Part shown: positions 9,172 through 18,700 of the stretch, in pieces
Layout: each line of letters starts with the position of its first letter
Position numbering within the stretch: the stretch's first letter is position 1
Source of the DNA: CAWKOH01 sp963851245
Lineage (GTDB): Bacteria > Actinomycetota > Acidimicrobiia > Acidimicrobiales > Palsa-688
Assembly: GCA_963851245.1 (NCBI GenBank)
Contig: CAWKOH010000007.1
Span: forward strand, 1 to 64,000
Direction of reading: 5' to 3'
DNA: 64,000 nucleotides
Notes under the pieces: generated by a model
Seen by the model: the letters and a program-made list of their open reading frames with translations, nothing else
What the model was told of the DNA's origin: nothing
Database searches by the model: none
Program-made: the position numbers and the translations under genes

Positions 9172-9678
9172 CTACCCGTATCGTCGCGCCTGCTGCTCGG
9201 CGATGATCACCGCCGCGATCAACAGCACGCCCTTCGCCACCATCTGAAAGAACGTGGGCACGCTGGTCAGGATCAGGCCATTGTCCAGGACGCCGATGAT
9301 GAGGACGCCGAGCAATCCGCCGATGATGGTCCCCTTGCCGCCAGTCAGCGCGCATCCCCCGAGCACCGCCGCGGTGATGGCCTCCAGTTCAAGGCCCTCC
9401 GACCCGGAAATCGGCTGTCCCGATCCGGTCCGGGCGGCGAGCAGCATTCCGGCGAGGCCCGCTGTCGCGCCGCTCAATGTGTAGATGCCGATCTGATAGG
9501 CGCGCACGTTGAGGCCCGCGAGACGCGCGACGACCGGATTGCCGCCGATCGCGTAGATGTTGCGGCCGGTGATGGTGTAGCGCATCAGCACGAAGAAGAT
9601 CGCGACCACGAGGACGAGCACCAGAATCGTGACCGGCACGCCAAGAATCTTGCCGATGACCGTAACCTCCACCCCCAA
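9172..9678 (-). CDS. Sugar ABC transporter permease (RbsC/XylH type), C-terminal half only
   Basis: Only about the last 168 residues of an inner-membrane permease are present. They show GRNIYAIGGNPVVARLAGLN, the signature cytoplasmic loop of the ribose/xylose class, then YTLSGATAGLAGMLLAAR, LGGCALTGGKGTIIGG and a final amphipathic helix. Five to six transmembrane helices remain of the usual eight to ten. The frame is still open upstream of 9678, but the sequence there no longer looks like a permease. The gene is therefore cut by the contig junction, and the listed TTG start is only where similarity begins. Confidence 0.8.
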   Translation of the reverse strand: MGVEVTVIGKILGVPVTILVLVLVVAIFFVLMRYTITGRNIYAIGGNPVVARLAGLNVRAYQIGIYTLSGATAGLAGMLLAARTGSGQPISGSEGLELEAITAAVLGGCALTGGKGTIIGGLLGVLIIGVLDNGLILTSVPTFFQMVAKGVLLIAAVIIAEQQARRYG

Positions 9679-9700
9679 CCAGCTGGTGGATGCCCTAACA
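9640..9700. other. Probable chimeric or recombination junction
   Basis: Left of this point the sequence is alphaproteobacterial; right of it every recognisable gene is actinobacterial. The permease gene loses similarity here. On the plus strand a short frame of 45 residues (9656-9793, MTVTSTPNQLVDALTALP at its start) reads like the N-terminus of an unrelated protein. No insertion-sequence ends or target duplications were seen at the boundary. Confidence 0.65.
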
Positions 9701-9793
9701 GCTCTACCTACATCCCCTGCCGAGTATCGAGCGAGCCTGCGTGGCCGTGCGTGGACTCCCCGGAGCGGGAGATGGGTTGTTCTGTCGCTATGA

Positions 9794-10185
9794 GTGGGGA
9801 GCGATGTCGTGTCTTAATCGGCCTTGGGAGTTGACGGGGAGGTTTGGGCGGCCGCTCGGAGATTTCGCCAGACTGTACGGTCGGTGACCGACGCCCCTGA
9901 GACCCGCTACGCCCGTTCAGCCGAGACGCTGACGCCCAGCGCGTATTCGGGGCCGCCCGAGACCTCGATTTCCTCACCGTTCGATCACCGCTGCTCGCCG
10001 CGTCAGAGCCGTGGCCAGCCGAACCGGGGTGCTCGATATCGATGCTCCCTGCCGACTATGGCGCCACCCGCTCTCGGAAGGCCAGAGGCGTCATTCTGCG
10101 TGCGCACCTGGACCCGGTTGGGGGCGGTCTCGACTTGGCGCGGGAGGGTACGGTTTGGGCGATGTCGCGATCTGGAGGAACCTTC
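9794..10185. other. No confident gene
   Basis: This stretch follows the junction and precedes the DUF1254 remnant. A plus-strand piece near 9880-9915 encodes APETRYARSAE, which recalls the start of some alpha/beta-hydrolase-linked adenylate cyclases, but nothing downstream supports it. Treat it as decayed or unassigned sequence. Confidence 0.3.
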
Positions 10186-10470
10186 GGTCACTGATCCGTC
10201 CGCTTACGTGTTCGAGGGTGGCTATCCGACCTCGGACACGATCCGGCAGGCCTTTGACGACGCCGATCTGAACCGGGCGGTGTCGGCGTATCGGTTCTTC
10301 TATCCGACGGTGTCGATCATGGCGACGTGGAAGGGCAACCTGGATGCTGGGATGGTGCCGAACAAGGTGTTCGGGATTCTGGAGGGCACACCGCAGCAGT
10401 TGGTGTTCACGCCTAACTCGGACACTCCGTACACGGGGTTGGTCCTCGAGTTGAGCGACGGGTGTCGATA
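10186..10470 (+). pseudogene. DUF1254-family protein fragment
   Basis: The frame encodes DPSAYVFEGGYPTSDTI, AVSAYRFFYPTVSIMATWKG, NKVFGILEGTPQQLVFTPNS and DTPYTGLVLELSDG. This is the conserved N-terminal region of DUF1254 proteins, whose function is unknown. After about 10,470 the expected continuation is lost, so roughly the first 95 residues remain of a family that normally exceeds 400. No start codon with a ribosome site is evident. Confidence 0.7.
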
Positions 10471-10578
10471 CCAAGTACTCACCAGCCCTGTGGTCATCCT
10501 CGGGTCCCGACGGCGTCGGCTCCGTCAGATGCCTTTCGGTTACGACTCGTTAGCTCTGCGGATCGCAGGGGACGGCTT

Positions 10579-13362
10579 TCACACGCCGGGGTCTGCCGGG
10601 ATCGCGGGTGTGGGCGCCGTCGCTTGAGTGCTGCTCTTCTGGTGCCGTGCGATCGATTTGGCGAGTTCCCAGGCTATGAACAGCACTAGGGCGGGGGCGG
10701 CGCCGATCAACCATTGCCGGCCGCTAAGGGTGACGGTTGCGAGCAGGGATGGCAGGAAGGCCCCCCTGGCGATCAGGACGGCCAAGACAATCTCCACCAC
10801 GGCCGTGAGGTTGACGGTCTTGTTGTCAAAGGTCTCCAAGTGCAGGATTGAGGCCTTCTCGTCGCGGCTTTCGAAGGCCGCGACGACGAGCATCAGGGAG
10901 AACGCGACCAGGCCCATGGTGCTGCCGATCTGAGTCGTGCCGTAATGGTCCTTTCCCAAGATGATCAGCAGGTTGATCGCCACGGACATGAACATTCCGG
11001 CCAGAGCGACGGTCGCGAGGACGGCCGGGGTCATGATGGAGGCCGCGCACGGTCGCGGTTGGCGGTTCATGAGCCCCGGCGTTGCTTTGTCCAATCCGAG
11101 CGCGATACCGACAGGAGCAGTGATCAGGAAGTTGATCCACAGGATCTGAACGGCCGAGAAGGGTTGTCCGCCGGCGATGTTGAACACGCTCGCCATCAGG
11201 AACGTCACTACATAGGTGACCAGCGCGACCAGCATGAAGCGGATGTATTTCAACATGTTGTCGTAGAGTTTGCGGCCCTCGGAAACGGCCCGCACGATGG
11301 TGGCGAAGTTGTCGTCGGTGAGGATCATGCGGCCGGCGTTCTTGGCCACCTGGGTGCCTGTGCCCATGGCAATACCGATGTCGGCGGTCTTGATAGCCGG
11401 CGCGTCGTTGACACCGTCGCCGGTCATGGCCACGACATCGCCCTTGTGGCGTAGGGTCTCGACCATCAGCACCTTGTGCTCGGGGGCCACTCGTCCGACC
11501 ACGCCGATGCTGTCGATCCGGTCAAGGCGCTCGGCCTCTGACATGGCCGCCAGGTCGGTGCCGAGTATGGCCTCCCCGGGGATGCCCAACTGTTTGGCGA
11601 CAGCCGCGCCTGTGACCACGTCGTCTCCGGTGACCATCCGTACGCGGATGTGAGCGTCCTGGGCGGATCGGACCGCGTCGAGGGACTCGGGTCTGGGGGG
11701 GTCGATCATCCCGACCAGGGCCGTCATCTGCAGGTCCTGAACCAACGACAGCAGGTCCCCGTCAGGATCGAAGCCTTGAGGATCGATATCTTTCATAGCC
11801 GAAGCCATGATGCGCAGGCCCTTACCGCCCAGGCGGTCCATCTCCTGACCGGCCCGTGTGTTCAGTTCGTCGCTCCAGGGGACAGTCTGATTCTTGGCCA
11901 GGGCGGAGGAGGCCCGCCCGATGACTGCCGGCGCCGCGCCTTTGACGAAGATTCGAACTACGGCCTTCCCGGACTGGTCGGTCGTCTCGCAGAATGCGGC
12001 CATGAGCTTGTAGGTGGGATCAAACGGCAAGGTCGCGAGTCGGGGGTAGGCCTGCTGGGTGCCTTCGATATCCAGTTTCGCCTTGTGCCCCAGGACCAGG
12101 AGCGCCCCCTCGGTGGGGTCTCCCACGACTTTGCCGTCGACGAGCTTGGCGTCGTTGGCGATGAGGAACGGCAGGATGGCCGCCTCGATGGTGTTGGTGT
12201 TGCCCGCGGTGTGCTGGATCTCGCCGGCGAGGCCGTAGCCGATCCCGGTGACCGCATAGCGGTCGGTGGGATCGATGACCTCGACGACTGTGACCTGGTT
12301 CATCGTGAGTGTGCCGGTCTTGTCGGAGTTGATCGCTGACGTGGAGCCCAAGGTCTCCACCGAGTCGAGGCTTTTGACCACGGCGCCGTGGGCAGCGAGA
12401 TCTCTGGACCCGCTGGACAGGATGACCTGCAGGACGGTCGGCATGGCCATGGGCACGGCCGCCAGGGCTAAGGCGATGGCCGTCGTGAAGATGGTCTGGG
12501 TTGAGTCCCCACGGGAGATCCCAAGCCCAAGCATGATGGCGATGGTCAGTCCCACGGCGCCCGCGATCCACAACGTCAAGGTGTCGAGCTGCTTGGTCAA
12601 GGGGGTCTTCAGGTTCGGTGCCGATTTCAGCATCCCGGAGATGTTGCCCACCGCGGTCTCGGCGCCCGTCCCGGTCACGATCATCACGCCGCTGCCGTGG
12701 GTCACCGGCGTGTTCATGAACGCCATGTTCGACTGGTCTCCCAGCACCGGATTCTCATCGGTGATGGCCTCGGCGCTTTTGGAGGCAGGAACACTCTCGC
12801 CGGTCAGCGCGGACTCATCGATCTGCAGCGAGGTGGCCTCTATGATCCGCCCATCGGCGCACACGTCGTCGCCTGCCGCCAGCAGGACCACGTCGCCCAC
12901 GACTACCTGGTCGGCCGGGACCTGAACCTCGGTGTGGTCACGACGGACCCGGGCCGTCGTTTTGAGCATCGACTGGAGGGCGTTCATGGCGCTCTCTGCT
13001 TTGCCCTGTTGGCGCAAACCCCCCAGCGCGTTGAGGGCCGTGATCGCCAGCACCGCCACACCGGTTGTGATCTGGCCGATCAGGATCGACGCGATGGCCG
13101 CCCCCAGGAGGATGATCTGCATGTAGGACCGGTACTGGGCCAGGAACAACTTCCACCCAGGCGGCGGCTTCTCGGCGGGGAGAGCGTTAGGACCGTTCGT
13201 GTTCAGCAACTCTGCGGCCTGGGTTTCGGCGAGACCGCCAGCCGGGTCGATGCCGAGCTTCCTGGTGACATCATCAGGTGACAGGGCGTACCACTTCTCG
13301 GCCCCGCCACTCATGGTGGCCGGTGCCTCACCTGTGCTTGGCATCACTGCGCTGTCCGTCAT
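10579..13362 (-). CDS. Cation-transporting P-type ATPase (P2-like)
   Basis: A complete 927-residue membrane pump. An N-terminal cation-ATPase domain (residues 20-90, WYALSPDDVTRKLGID) is followed by the actuator loop with LTGESVPASK (about 186). The phosphorylation site is D347 in SDKTGTLTMNQ, and the hinge is MTGDGVNDAPAIK. Ten transmembrane helices are plausible. The M4 motif reads AAVPMAMPTVL (about 302-312) instead of the PEGLP of Ca2+ pumps. M6 reads ILWINFLITAP, where Ca2+ pumps have N-x-x-T-D. The transported ion is therefore probably not Ca2+; H+ or Na+ are possible. It lies 49 bases downstream of ppk2 on the same strand, which suggests co-transcription. The ATG at 13362 fits well. 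Confidence 0.9.
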   Translation of the reverse strand: MTDSAVMPSTGEAPATMSGGAEKWYALSPDDVTRKLGIDPAGGLAETQAAELLNTNGPNALPAEKPPPGWKLFLAQYRSYMQIILLGAAIASILIGQITTGVAVLAITALNALGGLRQQGKAESAMNALQSMLKTTARVRRDHTEVQVPADQVVVGDVVLLAAGDDVCADGRIIEATSLQIDESALTGESVPASKSAEAITDENPVLGDQSNMAFMNTPVTHGSGVMIVTGTGAETAVGNISGMLKSAPNLKTPLTKQLDTLTLWIAGAVGLTIAIMLGLGISRGDSTQTIFTTAIALALAAVPMAMPTVLQVILSSGSRDLAAHGAVVKSLDSVETLGSTSAINSDKTGTLTMNQVTVVEVIDPTDRYAVTGIGYGLAGEIQHTAGNTNTIEAAILPFLIANDAKLVDGKVVGDPTEGALLVLGHKAKLDIEGTQQAYPRLATLPFDPTYKLMAAFCETTDQSGKAVVRIFVKGAAPAVIGRASSALAKNQTVPWSDELNTRAGQEMDRLGGKGLRIMASAMKDIDPQGFDPDGDLLSLVQDLQMTALVGMIDPPRPESLDAVRSAQDAHIRVRMVTGDDVVTGAAVAKQLGIPGEAILGTDLAAMSEAERLDRIDSIGVVGRVAPEHKVLMVETLRHKGDVVAMTGDGVNDAPAIKTADIGIAMGTGTQVAKNAGRMILTDDNFATIVRAVSEGRKLYDNMLKYIRFMLVALVTYVVTFLMASVFNIAGGQPFSAVQILWINFLITAPVGIALGLDKATPGLMNRQPRPCAASIMTPAVLATVALAGMFMSVAINLLIILGKDHYGTTQIGSTMGLVAFSLMLVVAAFESRDEKASILHLETFDNKTVNLTAVVEIVLAVLIARGAFLPSLLATVTLSGRQWLIGAAPALVLFIAWELAKSIARHQKSSTQATAPTPAIPADPGV

Positions 13363-13411
13363 GGTCGGTCTTTCTTCTCGGTGAACATCGACTTGTGCCG
13401 TCCGCGCATTT

Positions 13412-14293
13412 CTAGAAGATGGTCGGGACGCGGCGCAGGGGCAGGTCCGGCTGCGAGTATCCCCGAGGGTGCGGCTTCCCGGGCATCTTGGCGTCTTGGG
13501 GCGGGAGCGGATCGTAGGGAATCTGGCTCAGCAGGTGGGAGATGATGTTGAGCCGGCCGCGCTTCTTGTCATCGTTGTCCACGACGTTCCACGGTGCCCA
13601 CCCGGTGTCGGTCGCGGCGAACATGGCGTCGCGGGCCCGGCAGTACTCGTAGTGGCGGCTGTAGGACTTGAGATCGGTGGGGGAAAGCTTCCAGATCTTG
13701 CGCGGGTCTTCGATCCGGCTCTCGAGCCGGCGGGTCTGCTCGTCGACGCTGACGTTGAGCCAGTACTTGATCAAGATGATCCCGTTGTCGACCATCGCCT
13801 TCTCGACCGCGGGCACCTGTTCCAGGAACTTGGTGCTCTGAGCCGGGGTGCAGTAGCCCATGACCGGCTCGACTCCGGCACGGTTGTACCAGCTACGGTC
13901 GAATATGGCGACCTCGCCGGCCGCTGGGAAATGGGCGATGTAACGCTGGATGTACATCTGCGACTTCTCACGCTCAGTCGGGGTGGGTAAGGCGATGTGC
14001 TTGAACACCCTGGGACTTGTCCGCTCGGTGATCCGCCGGATAGTGCCACCCTTGCCCGCCGAGTCCAAACCCTCGAACACGATGCACACCTTCGCCCCGG
14101 AGGCCTTGACCCACTCCTGCATGGCCACCAACTCACCCTGAAGGCGGCGCATCTCCTTCTCGTACTCCTTCGCCTTCATCTTGGCCCCAGGGCCGGACGC
14201 CTCGTCGCCCTCGGCGACGCTCAGCGCCGGCAAGGACCCGTCCGACCCCGTGGAGTCGCCAGGCTTTGTAGGTCGCTTGGACTTCGTACCCAT
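13412..14293 (-). CDS. ppk2: Polyphosphate kinase 2 family protein
   Basis: A 293-residue cytosolic enzyme that moves phosphate between polyphosphate and nucleotides. The Walker A loop is GLDSAGKGGTIRR (residues 75-87) and the Walker B region is AIFDRSWYNRAG (129-140), with the R-W-Y-N-R lid typical of PPK2. The R-R-L-E-S-R-I-E-D-P and W-K-L-S-P-T-D motifs follow. The low-complexity first 35 residues precede the fold. The ATG at 14293 (MGTKSKRPTK) was chosen over an open upstream extension. The P-type ATPase lies immediately downstream, so the pair may link polyphosphate-derived energy and ion transport. That link is inference only. Confidence 0.92.
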   Translation of the reverse strand: MGTKSKRPTKPGDSTGSDGSLPALSVAEGDEASGPGAKMKAKEYEKEMRRLQGELVAMQEWVKASGAKVCIVFEGLDSAGKGGTIRRITERTSPRVFKHIALPTPTEREKSQMYIQRYIAHFPAAGEVAIFDRSWYNRAGVEPVMGYCTPAQSTKFLEQVPAVEKAMVDNGIILIKYWLNVSVDEQTRRLESRIEDPRKIWKLSPTDLKSYSRHYEYCRARDAMFAATDTGWAPWNVVDNDDKKRGRLNIISHLLSQIPYDPLPPQDAKMPGKPHPRGYSQPDLPLRRVPTIF

Positions 14294-14945
14294 GGATCCC
14301 TTCCAACTTCCGTCGATCGTGCGGTGTCGTCTGATAGTGAACGATCCGCCTCGACTACACCGCCCACCATCGCGTCCTGGTAGGGCCAAAAGTCCCGAGT
14401 CCCATGCAGCGCCCTATCGCGGCGCTCCAGGGCCGCCGCTCACGCTGAAGCCGATGTATATCAGTCGAAGCTGAGGTACCCGTGGCTTCTTGAGCGGGAT
14501 AGCGTTATGGCCGGCCGGTCGGGACTTTCGCCGCTGGGAGCGGTTCCCGAGTTTTGATGCTCTGACGGTATGGCTGCAATGTTGCGTGAGAGGCTGGGTC
14601 GGCGCCGTCGCCAGGAGCCGTCGTTCTTGTGTGGTCAGCCGCGGTGCGGTCCGCTTCGTTTCGACCCGTCGTTGCGGACCGCGGCCGAGTTGATGGCGGA
14701 GCGGTCCAGCTCCGCGTCGAGAAGCTCTGCCCCTCACAGCGATGCCGATCCAGCCGCGCACGCGGCGTGATGACCTCGCCGGACGCCCGAACCGGGTGCC
14801 GGTCGCCGCAGACAGACTGGTCAGCGGTCCCTACCAGAACGGCCAGAGCCCACCGACGGCGCGGCGTCGCCGAACGCTTCAAACGCGATGCCCTGCCACG
14901 GCCACCAGTCTTCACAACAGCCGCCGGGATTCTCGGGTCGATCAA
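14294..14945. other. No recognisable gene
   Basis: Several frames are open in this GC-rich region, but none shows a recognisable domain or a plausible start. It contains the promoter region for the leftward ppk2-ATPase pair. I see nothing else that can be supported. Confidence 0.4.
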
Positions 14946-15320
14946 TCACCCGTCAGGGTAGATGTGATAGCGGTCGAGGGCTCCCATAACCAACATGACG
15001 AGTTGGGCCGGCGTCGATGGTGCTTGGACGTCGTCTCCGAGAAGCTGTAGCTCCAGAGGTATGAGGACTTGGCGCTGGACCTGCAGCAACTCAGGCCCGC
15101 TTCGCGCCATGGCCAGGAGCTCCCGGGCGAGGTAGGCGAGCGTGGCGTCGAAGCTGCCTGGGTGAGAGAAGATCTGGATATCGCTGAGGACTCGCAGCTG
15201 ATCTCGGTCCCCACGCGCCACGGCGGAGAGCAAACTCCACCCCCGAGGTCCTCGCAGGTTGTGCATGTCGAGCGTCCGGCCGCTCAGAAGGTTCTCGGCC
15301 TCCTCGATGACCTGCTCCAT
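14946..15320 (-). CDS. Hypothetical protein
   Basis: About 124 residues starting MEQVIEEAENLLSG, with a helical, leucine-rich middle (TLAYLARELLAMARSGPELL) and a C-terminus TPAQLVMLVMGALDRYHIYP. Composition and codon use look like a real actinobacterial protein. I do not recognise a family. An upstream start at 15359 would add 13 residues. It is a lone gene between two convergent-looking empty stretches, and the function is unknown. Confidence 0.5.
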   Translation of the reverse strand: MEQVIEEAENLLSGRTLDMHNLRGPRGWSLLSAVARGDRDQLRVLSDIQIFSHPGSFDATLAYLARELLAMARSGPELLQVQRQVLIPLELQLLGDDVQAPSTPAQLVMLVMGALDRYHIYPDG

Positions 15321-15359
15321 GTGGATCTTGTCCCGGTACCGTCCTCGACGCCACATCAC

Positions 15360-15809
15360 CTTCGCCTCCCCTCCCCGCTTTGAACATCGTGGTCAGTACC
15401 TCGGCGCTCGGGCGAGGGCCAAAAAGTCACTACCAGCGGGAACCAGCCGCCGACCGCCAGCCGGGCCCGACGCGATGACCGGGGGATCCAGGTCGGAAGA
15501 TCGGGGTACGGTCCCTCTGATCGCCGTGGTGACGCGCCCGGTCCAGACGGCCAGGTGGGCAGGTCGGCGGTTCCACCGCAAACGAGCGGCGAGCCATGCT
15601 ACGGAGAAGGGGAGGGTCATCCGAAGTTCAAGTCGCAGGTCGGGCTGCCCGAGCGGCGGGTGTCGGCAACCCGCTTTGCTCGCGTCTTGGCCGCGGTTCA
15701 ACGCCCGGTGTGCTCGAAGTGATGCACTGAAGCGTCCCAGCCCAGGGGGTTGTCTCGGCTTCGGCGGGGCCTCGGCCTGCCAGGACGTGATATCGCGGGG
15801 TGTGCGAGG
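15360..15809. other. Intergenic region upstream of the ABC1 kinase gene
   Basis: A long minus-strand open frame crosses this region and the kinase gene, but it is the antisense shadow of the latter. No domain is visible. The region should contain the promoter of the kinase gene; I see no convincing promoter boxes. Confidence 0.4.
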
Positions 15810-17282
15810 ATGGGTGAAAAGACCTTGGCTGATTTGCCTGAACCTGTGCCACCACCGCTGGCGAGCAACTTCGGAGACGCTGGGCTCCGCAGCGGCTTTC
15901 GGGGGCCGTATGCCGGGGGGCCTCCGGCCCGGGACCTTGAGGTCGTGGTTCCTCGGATCGACAAGTTCGGGTTCAGGGAGCTGCAGCGTCTGGTGGTCGT
16001 GTACGTGGTGCTGGCCACCCGCATTGGGGGGGCGGTCGCGATGTGGCTCGCCCGGGGGTGTGTCGGCGACATTTGGGTGGCGGCCTCGACGGGGGCCATC
16101 GACGCCTTCGAGCGACTGGGGCCGACGTTTGTCAAGCTGGGGCAGATCATGGCGTCCTCTCCAGGGTTGTTCCCCGCCCCGCTCGCGGTGGCGGCTCAGC
16201 GTTGTCTGGACGCCATGACACCCTTCGACACCCAGGCTGCTCGCGAGATGATCCGCAGGGATCTGGGCCACTTGCCGGGGGCCATGTTCAAGGAGTTCGA
16301 CGAGACACCGCTGTCGGCTGCGTCGATCGGTCAGGTCCACGCCTGCGTGCTCCCAGACGGCCGTGAGGCGGTCGTGAAGGTTCAGCGTCCCAACATCCGC
16401 GAGCAGATGACAACTGATCTGCGGATCTCCTATCGTCTGGCCAGGACCATGGAACGCCGATTCGGCTTTGCTCGCAACGCCAACGCGGTGGCGTTGATCG
16501 AGGAGATGCACCTGGTCACCTTCGGTGAGCTCAATCCCGCGCTCGAAGCGTGGAACCAGCATCGGTTCCGCGACAAGATCGGCGCCTTCGGCGACAACGG
16601 CTGGGTGACGGCGCCGGAGATCTACTGGGATTACTGCGGGCCGCATACGATCTGCATGGAGCGTATGACCGGGATCCCCATGGACGAGTTCGACGCTATC
16701 CGCCACCTCGGCTTCGACGGCGAGCTGATCCTGAGGCGGGGCGCCAAGTCCTGGCTGGAAGCGGTGATCGTGCACGGCCCCTTCCACGCGGACCTGCACG
16801 CCGGGAACCTGTGGGTTCTCGACGACGGCCGAACTTGCTACCTGGATTTCGGGATGATGGGTGAGCTGCCCAGCGACTACCGGCAGCTCCTCAAGGACCT
16901 GTTCTACACGTTCATGTTCGATCGAGACTTCTCGCGTATCGCCCGCGGCTACAAGCGCCTCGGGCTGATCGGGGAGGAGACGGGCACCGACGAGGAAGTC
17001 GGGCAGCGGATGCAACTCGTCATCGCTCCGATGCTGGGGGCGAGCAGCACCATGAGCCTGGGCGACTTTATTATGTCCGCTCTGGACATGATGAAGCAGT
17101 ACGGCATGACCGCACCCAGACAACTCGTCCTCTTCGCCAAGCAACTCCTCTACATTGAACGCTACATCAAGGGGTTAGCGCCCCAATGGCAGTTCGCCAC
17201 TGACCTGTTCCTCGTCAAGAACATCTTCCCCCACCAAGCCGCCCGCAAGGTCGCCGAGACCGGGACAGTCTTCCCCGAGTGA
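15810..17282 (+). CDS. ABC1/UbiB atypical kinase family protein
   Basis: A 490-residue protein with the ABC1 (AarF/UbiB/ADCK) signatures. The KxGQ motif appears in TFVKLGQIMASSPGLFP, and the alanine-rich nucleotide loop in PLSAASIGQVHACVL. The ion-pair lysine is in EAVVKVQRP, the catalytic loop is HADLHAGNLWV and the DFG-like motif is YLDFGMMGELP. Family members support isoprenoid-quinone synthesis or lipid homeostasis through ATPase activity. Actinobacteria use menaquinone, so the substrate here is unknown. The ATG at 15810 (MGEKTLADLPEP) was preferred over an in-frame ATG at 15750. A hydrophobic segment (LVVVYVVLATRIGGAVAM) precedes the kinase domain. Confidence 0.9.
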   Translation: MGEKTLADLPEPVPPPLASNFGDAGLRSGFRGPYAGGPPARDLEVVVPRIDKFGFRELQRLVVVYVVLATRIGGAVAMWLARGCVGDIWVAASTGAIDAFERLGPTFVKLGQIMASSPGLFPAPLAVAAQRCLDAMTPFDTQAAREMIRRDLGHLPGAMFKEFDETPLSAASIGQVHACVLPDGREAVVKVQRPNIREQMTTDLRISYRLARTMERRFGFARNANAVALIEEMHLVTFGELNPALEAWNQHRFRDKIGAFGDNGWVTAPEIYWDYCGPHTICMERMTGIPMDEFDAIRHLGFDGELILRRGAKSWLEAVIVHGPFHADLHAGNLWVLDDGRTCYLDFGMMGELPSDYRQLLKDLFYTFMFDRDFSRIARGYKRLGLIGEETGTDEEVGQRMQLVIAPMLGASSTMSLGDFIMSALDMMKQYGMTAPRQLVLFAKQLLYIERYIKGLAPQWQFATDLFLVKNIFPHQAARKVAETGTVFPE

Positions 17283-17492
17283 CTGCGACCAACCCCGACG
17301 AATCGCGAAGCAGACTTCGGTTAGTTCGGACCGTGCGTCTGGCCCCCATGAGCGGACGAGGAGGACCGCCCAGGCCGCCTCCCAGCACGCCCACCGCGCT
17401 GCTGGTCGGCAGCCCCGGAGGGCCCAGAATCAGCTTCATCACTTCAGGGGCAGTGAGCACCACCGCTGCTACAGCCTGCACCGGCCGAACTC

Positions 17493-17960
17493 TTACGCAG
17501 GCACTGTCGCGGGCCGCGGCGGGTTCCCCCTTCCGGACCGCCCGGCTATCTCGATCGAGGCGAGCGCCGCAGCCACGTCTTGGGGGCTCTTCGCCATCAG
17601 CCGTCGCGTTGCGCCCGCCTGGACCGTGATGACCGCCAAGGGGTGCGCCACCCCGTCGTGCCACTCGCGAGCGATGCGCGCCCGCTCGTCTTGGACGGCG
17701 AGTCGGTTCCGCTCGTCCGCCTCGATCCGCTTATGTTCGGCGGCACTCGCCGCGTACCGCCGAGGCCACCAAAACGGTCTACCCCAAACCCGACGCCACC
17801 CCGAATGCCACGACGTCGTCAACGTCTTGGGTGGCAAAGGCCCCCTGGAGTAGCGAGGCGCCAAAGGCCGCTCCCGAGCACGGCGGCCGCGCCGAGCAGC
17901 ACGAGCACCGACTCCCGTCGCGCGGTTCGTAAGGGCGCCGTCTCCCGGCCAAGCCGAGCA
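17493..17960 (-). pseudogene. Sensor histidine kinase fragment (HisKA_3 type)
   Basis: The minus strand encodes VQDERARIAREWHDGVAHPL followed by AVITVQAGATRRLMAKSP and ALASIEIAGRSG. This is the dimerisation and phospho-acceptor region of DesK/NarL-type kinases, with the phospho-histidine in WHDGVAH (usually LHDxVAH). The sequence turns to nonsense at 17,540, before the ATP-binding domain. The upstream membrane part is only faintly visible. The gene is truncated on both sides and is probably dead. Confidence 0.65.
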
Positions 17961-18700
17961 ACACCGCCAGCCACGTCCACCACCACGGGCTGGCCCGTCG
18001 GATTCTGGTGGGCTGAGCTGACCCACCCCTACTTCTACTTCACCGGGGCCGGGTACGAAGTCGAGGTGGATCTGGCCCGCAAGATCGCTGCGCGGGACGG
18101 TATCAGCGAGGGTCTCATCTGCGTGCTTCGGATTCTCGAGCCGTCCTTGTCCTTCAGGTTGCGAAGTAACCGCAAGACGCAGCACTTGGAGGTCGTGACG
18201 GGCAGAAGGCTCTGTGCGCAGCTTCCATGGTTACGAGTTTCGGCGATTGTCTTGCTCGTCACCAAGGGAAAGTTCGTCTCCACAGGCAAACAATGAGTAA
18301 AGGTGGGCCCTCCGAGACCGTCCCGCAGCTCGACGGCCACCCTTCCGGAAGGGAGCGGACCCCGAGACTCTCGGGGGGGTAGCAGAACTGCCTTTCGGCC
18401 CTGGTGCCGATTGATCTTCGGGCCGATGGTAAGCGGGTGGGAGTTGGCTGTGTATCGACCGCCTGTCGGGTCGGCGAGCACGATCTATGTCGGGAGCGGC
18501 CGATCGTGCTTTGCGACTGCGAATGTCACGTCGAGGAGTCGGAAGAAGAGCCGGCGCAGGGTTAGCGCCGTTAACTGGTGGATGTGACGGCAGGTCACCT
18601 ACTGTCGCCCTTGATCGGCTTGGGGTGGGCCAAAGATGGCGAGGCCTCAAGTCGAGACGCTAATTCGGGCGGAACCCGCCACCGCCTGGGTTCAGCGAGC
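17961..18700. other. No recognisable gene
   Basis: Open frames exist on both strands but none resembles a protein. This belongs to the start of the decayed region that continues to about 26.2 kb. Confidence 0.4.

Noticed and set aside
9880..10180. Adenylate-cyclase-like N-terminus (APETRYARSAE).
   Set aside because: Similarity covers about ten residues and is not continued in any frame.
15393..17144. Very long open frame on the minus strand.
   Set aside because: It is the antisense shadow of the ABC1 kinase gene; composition is H, R, P and Q rich and no domain is visible.
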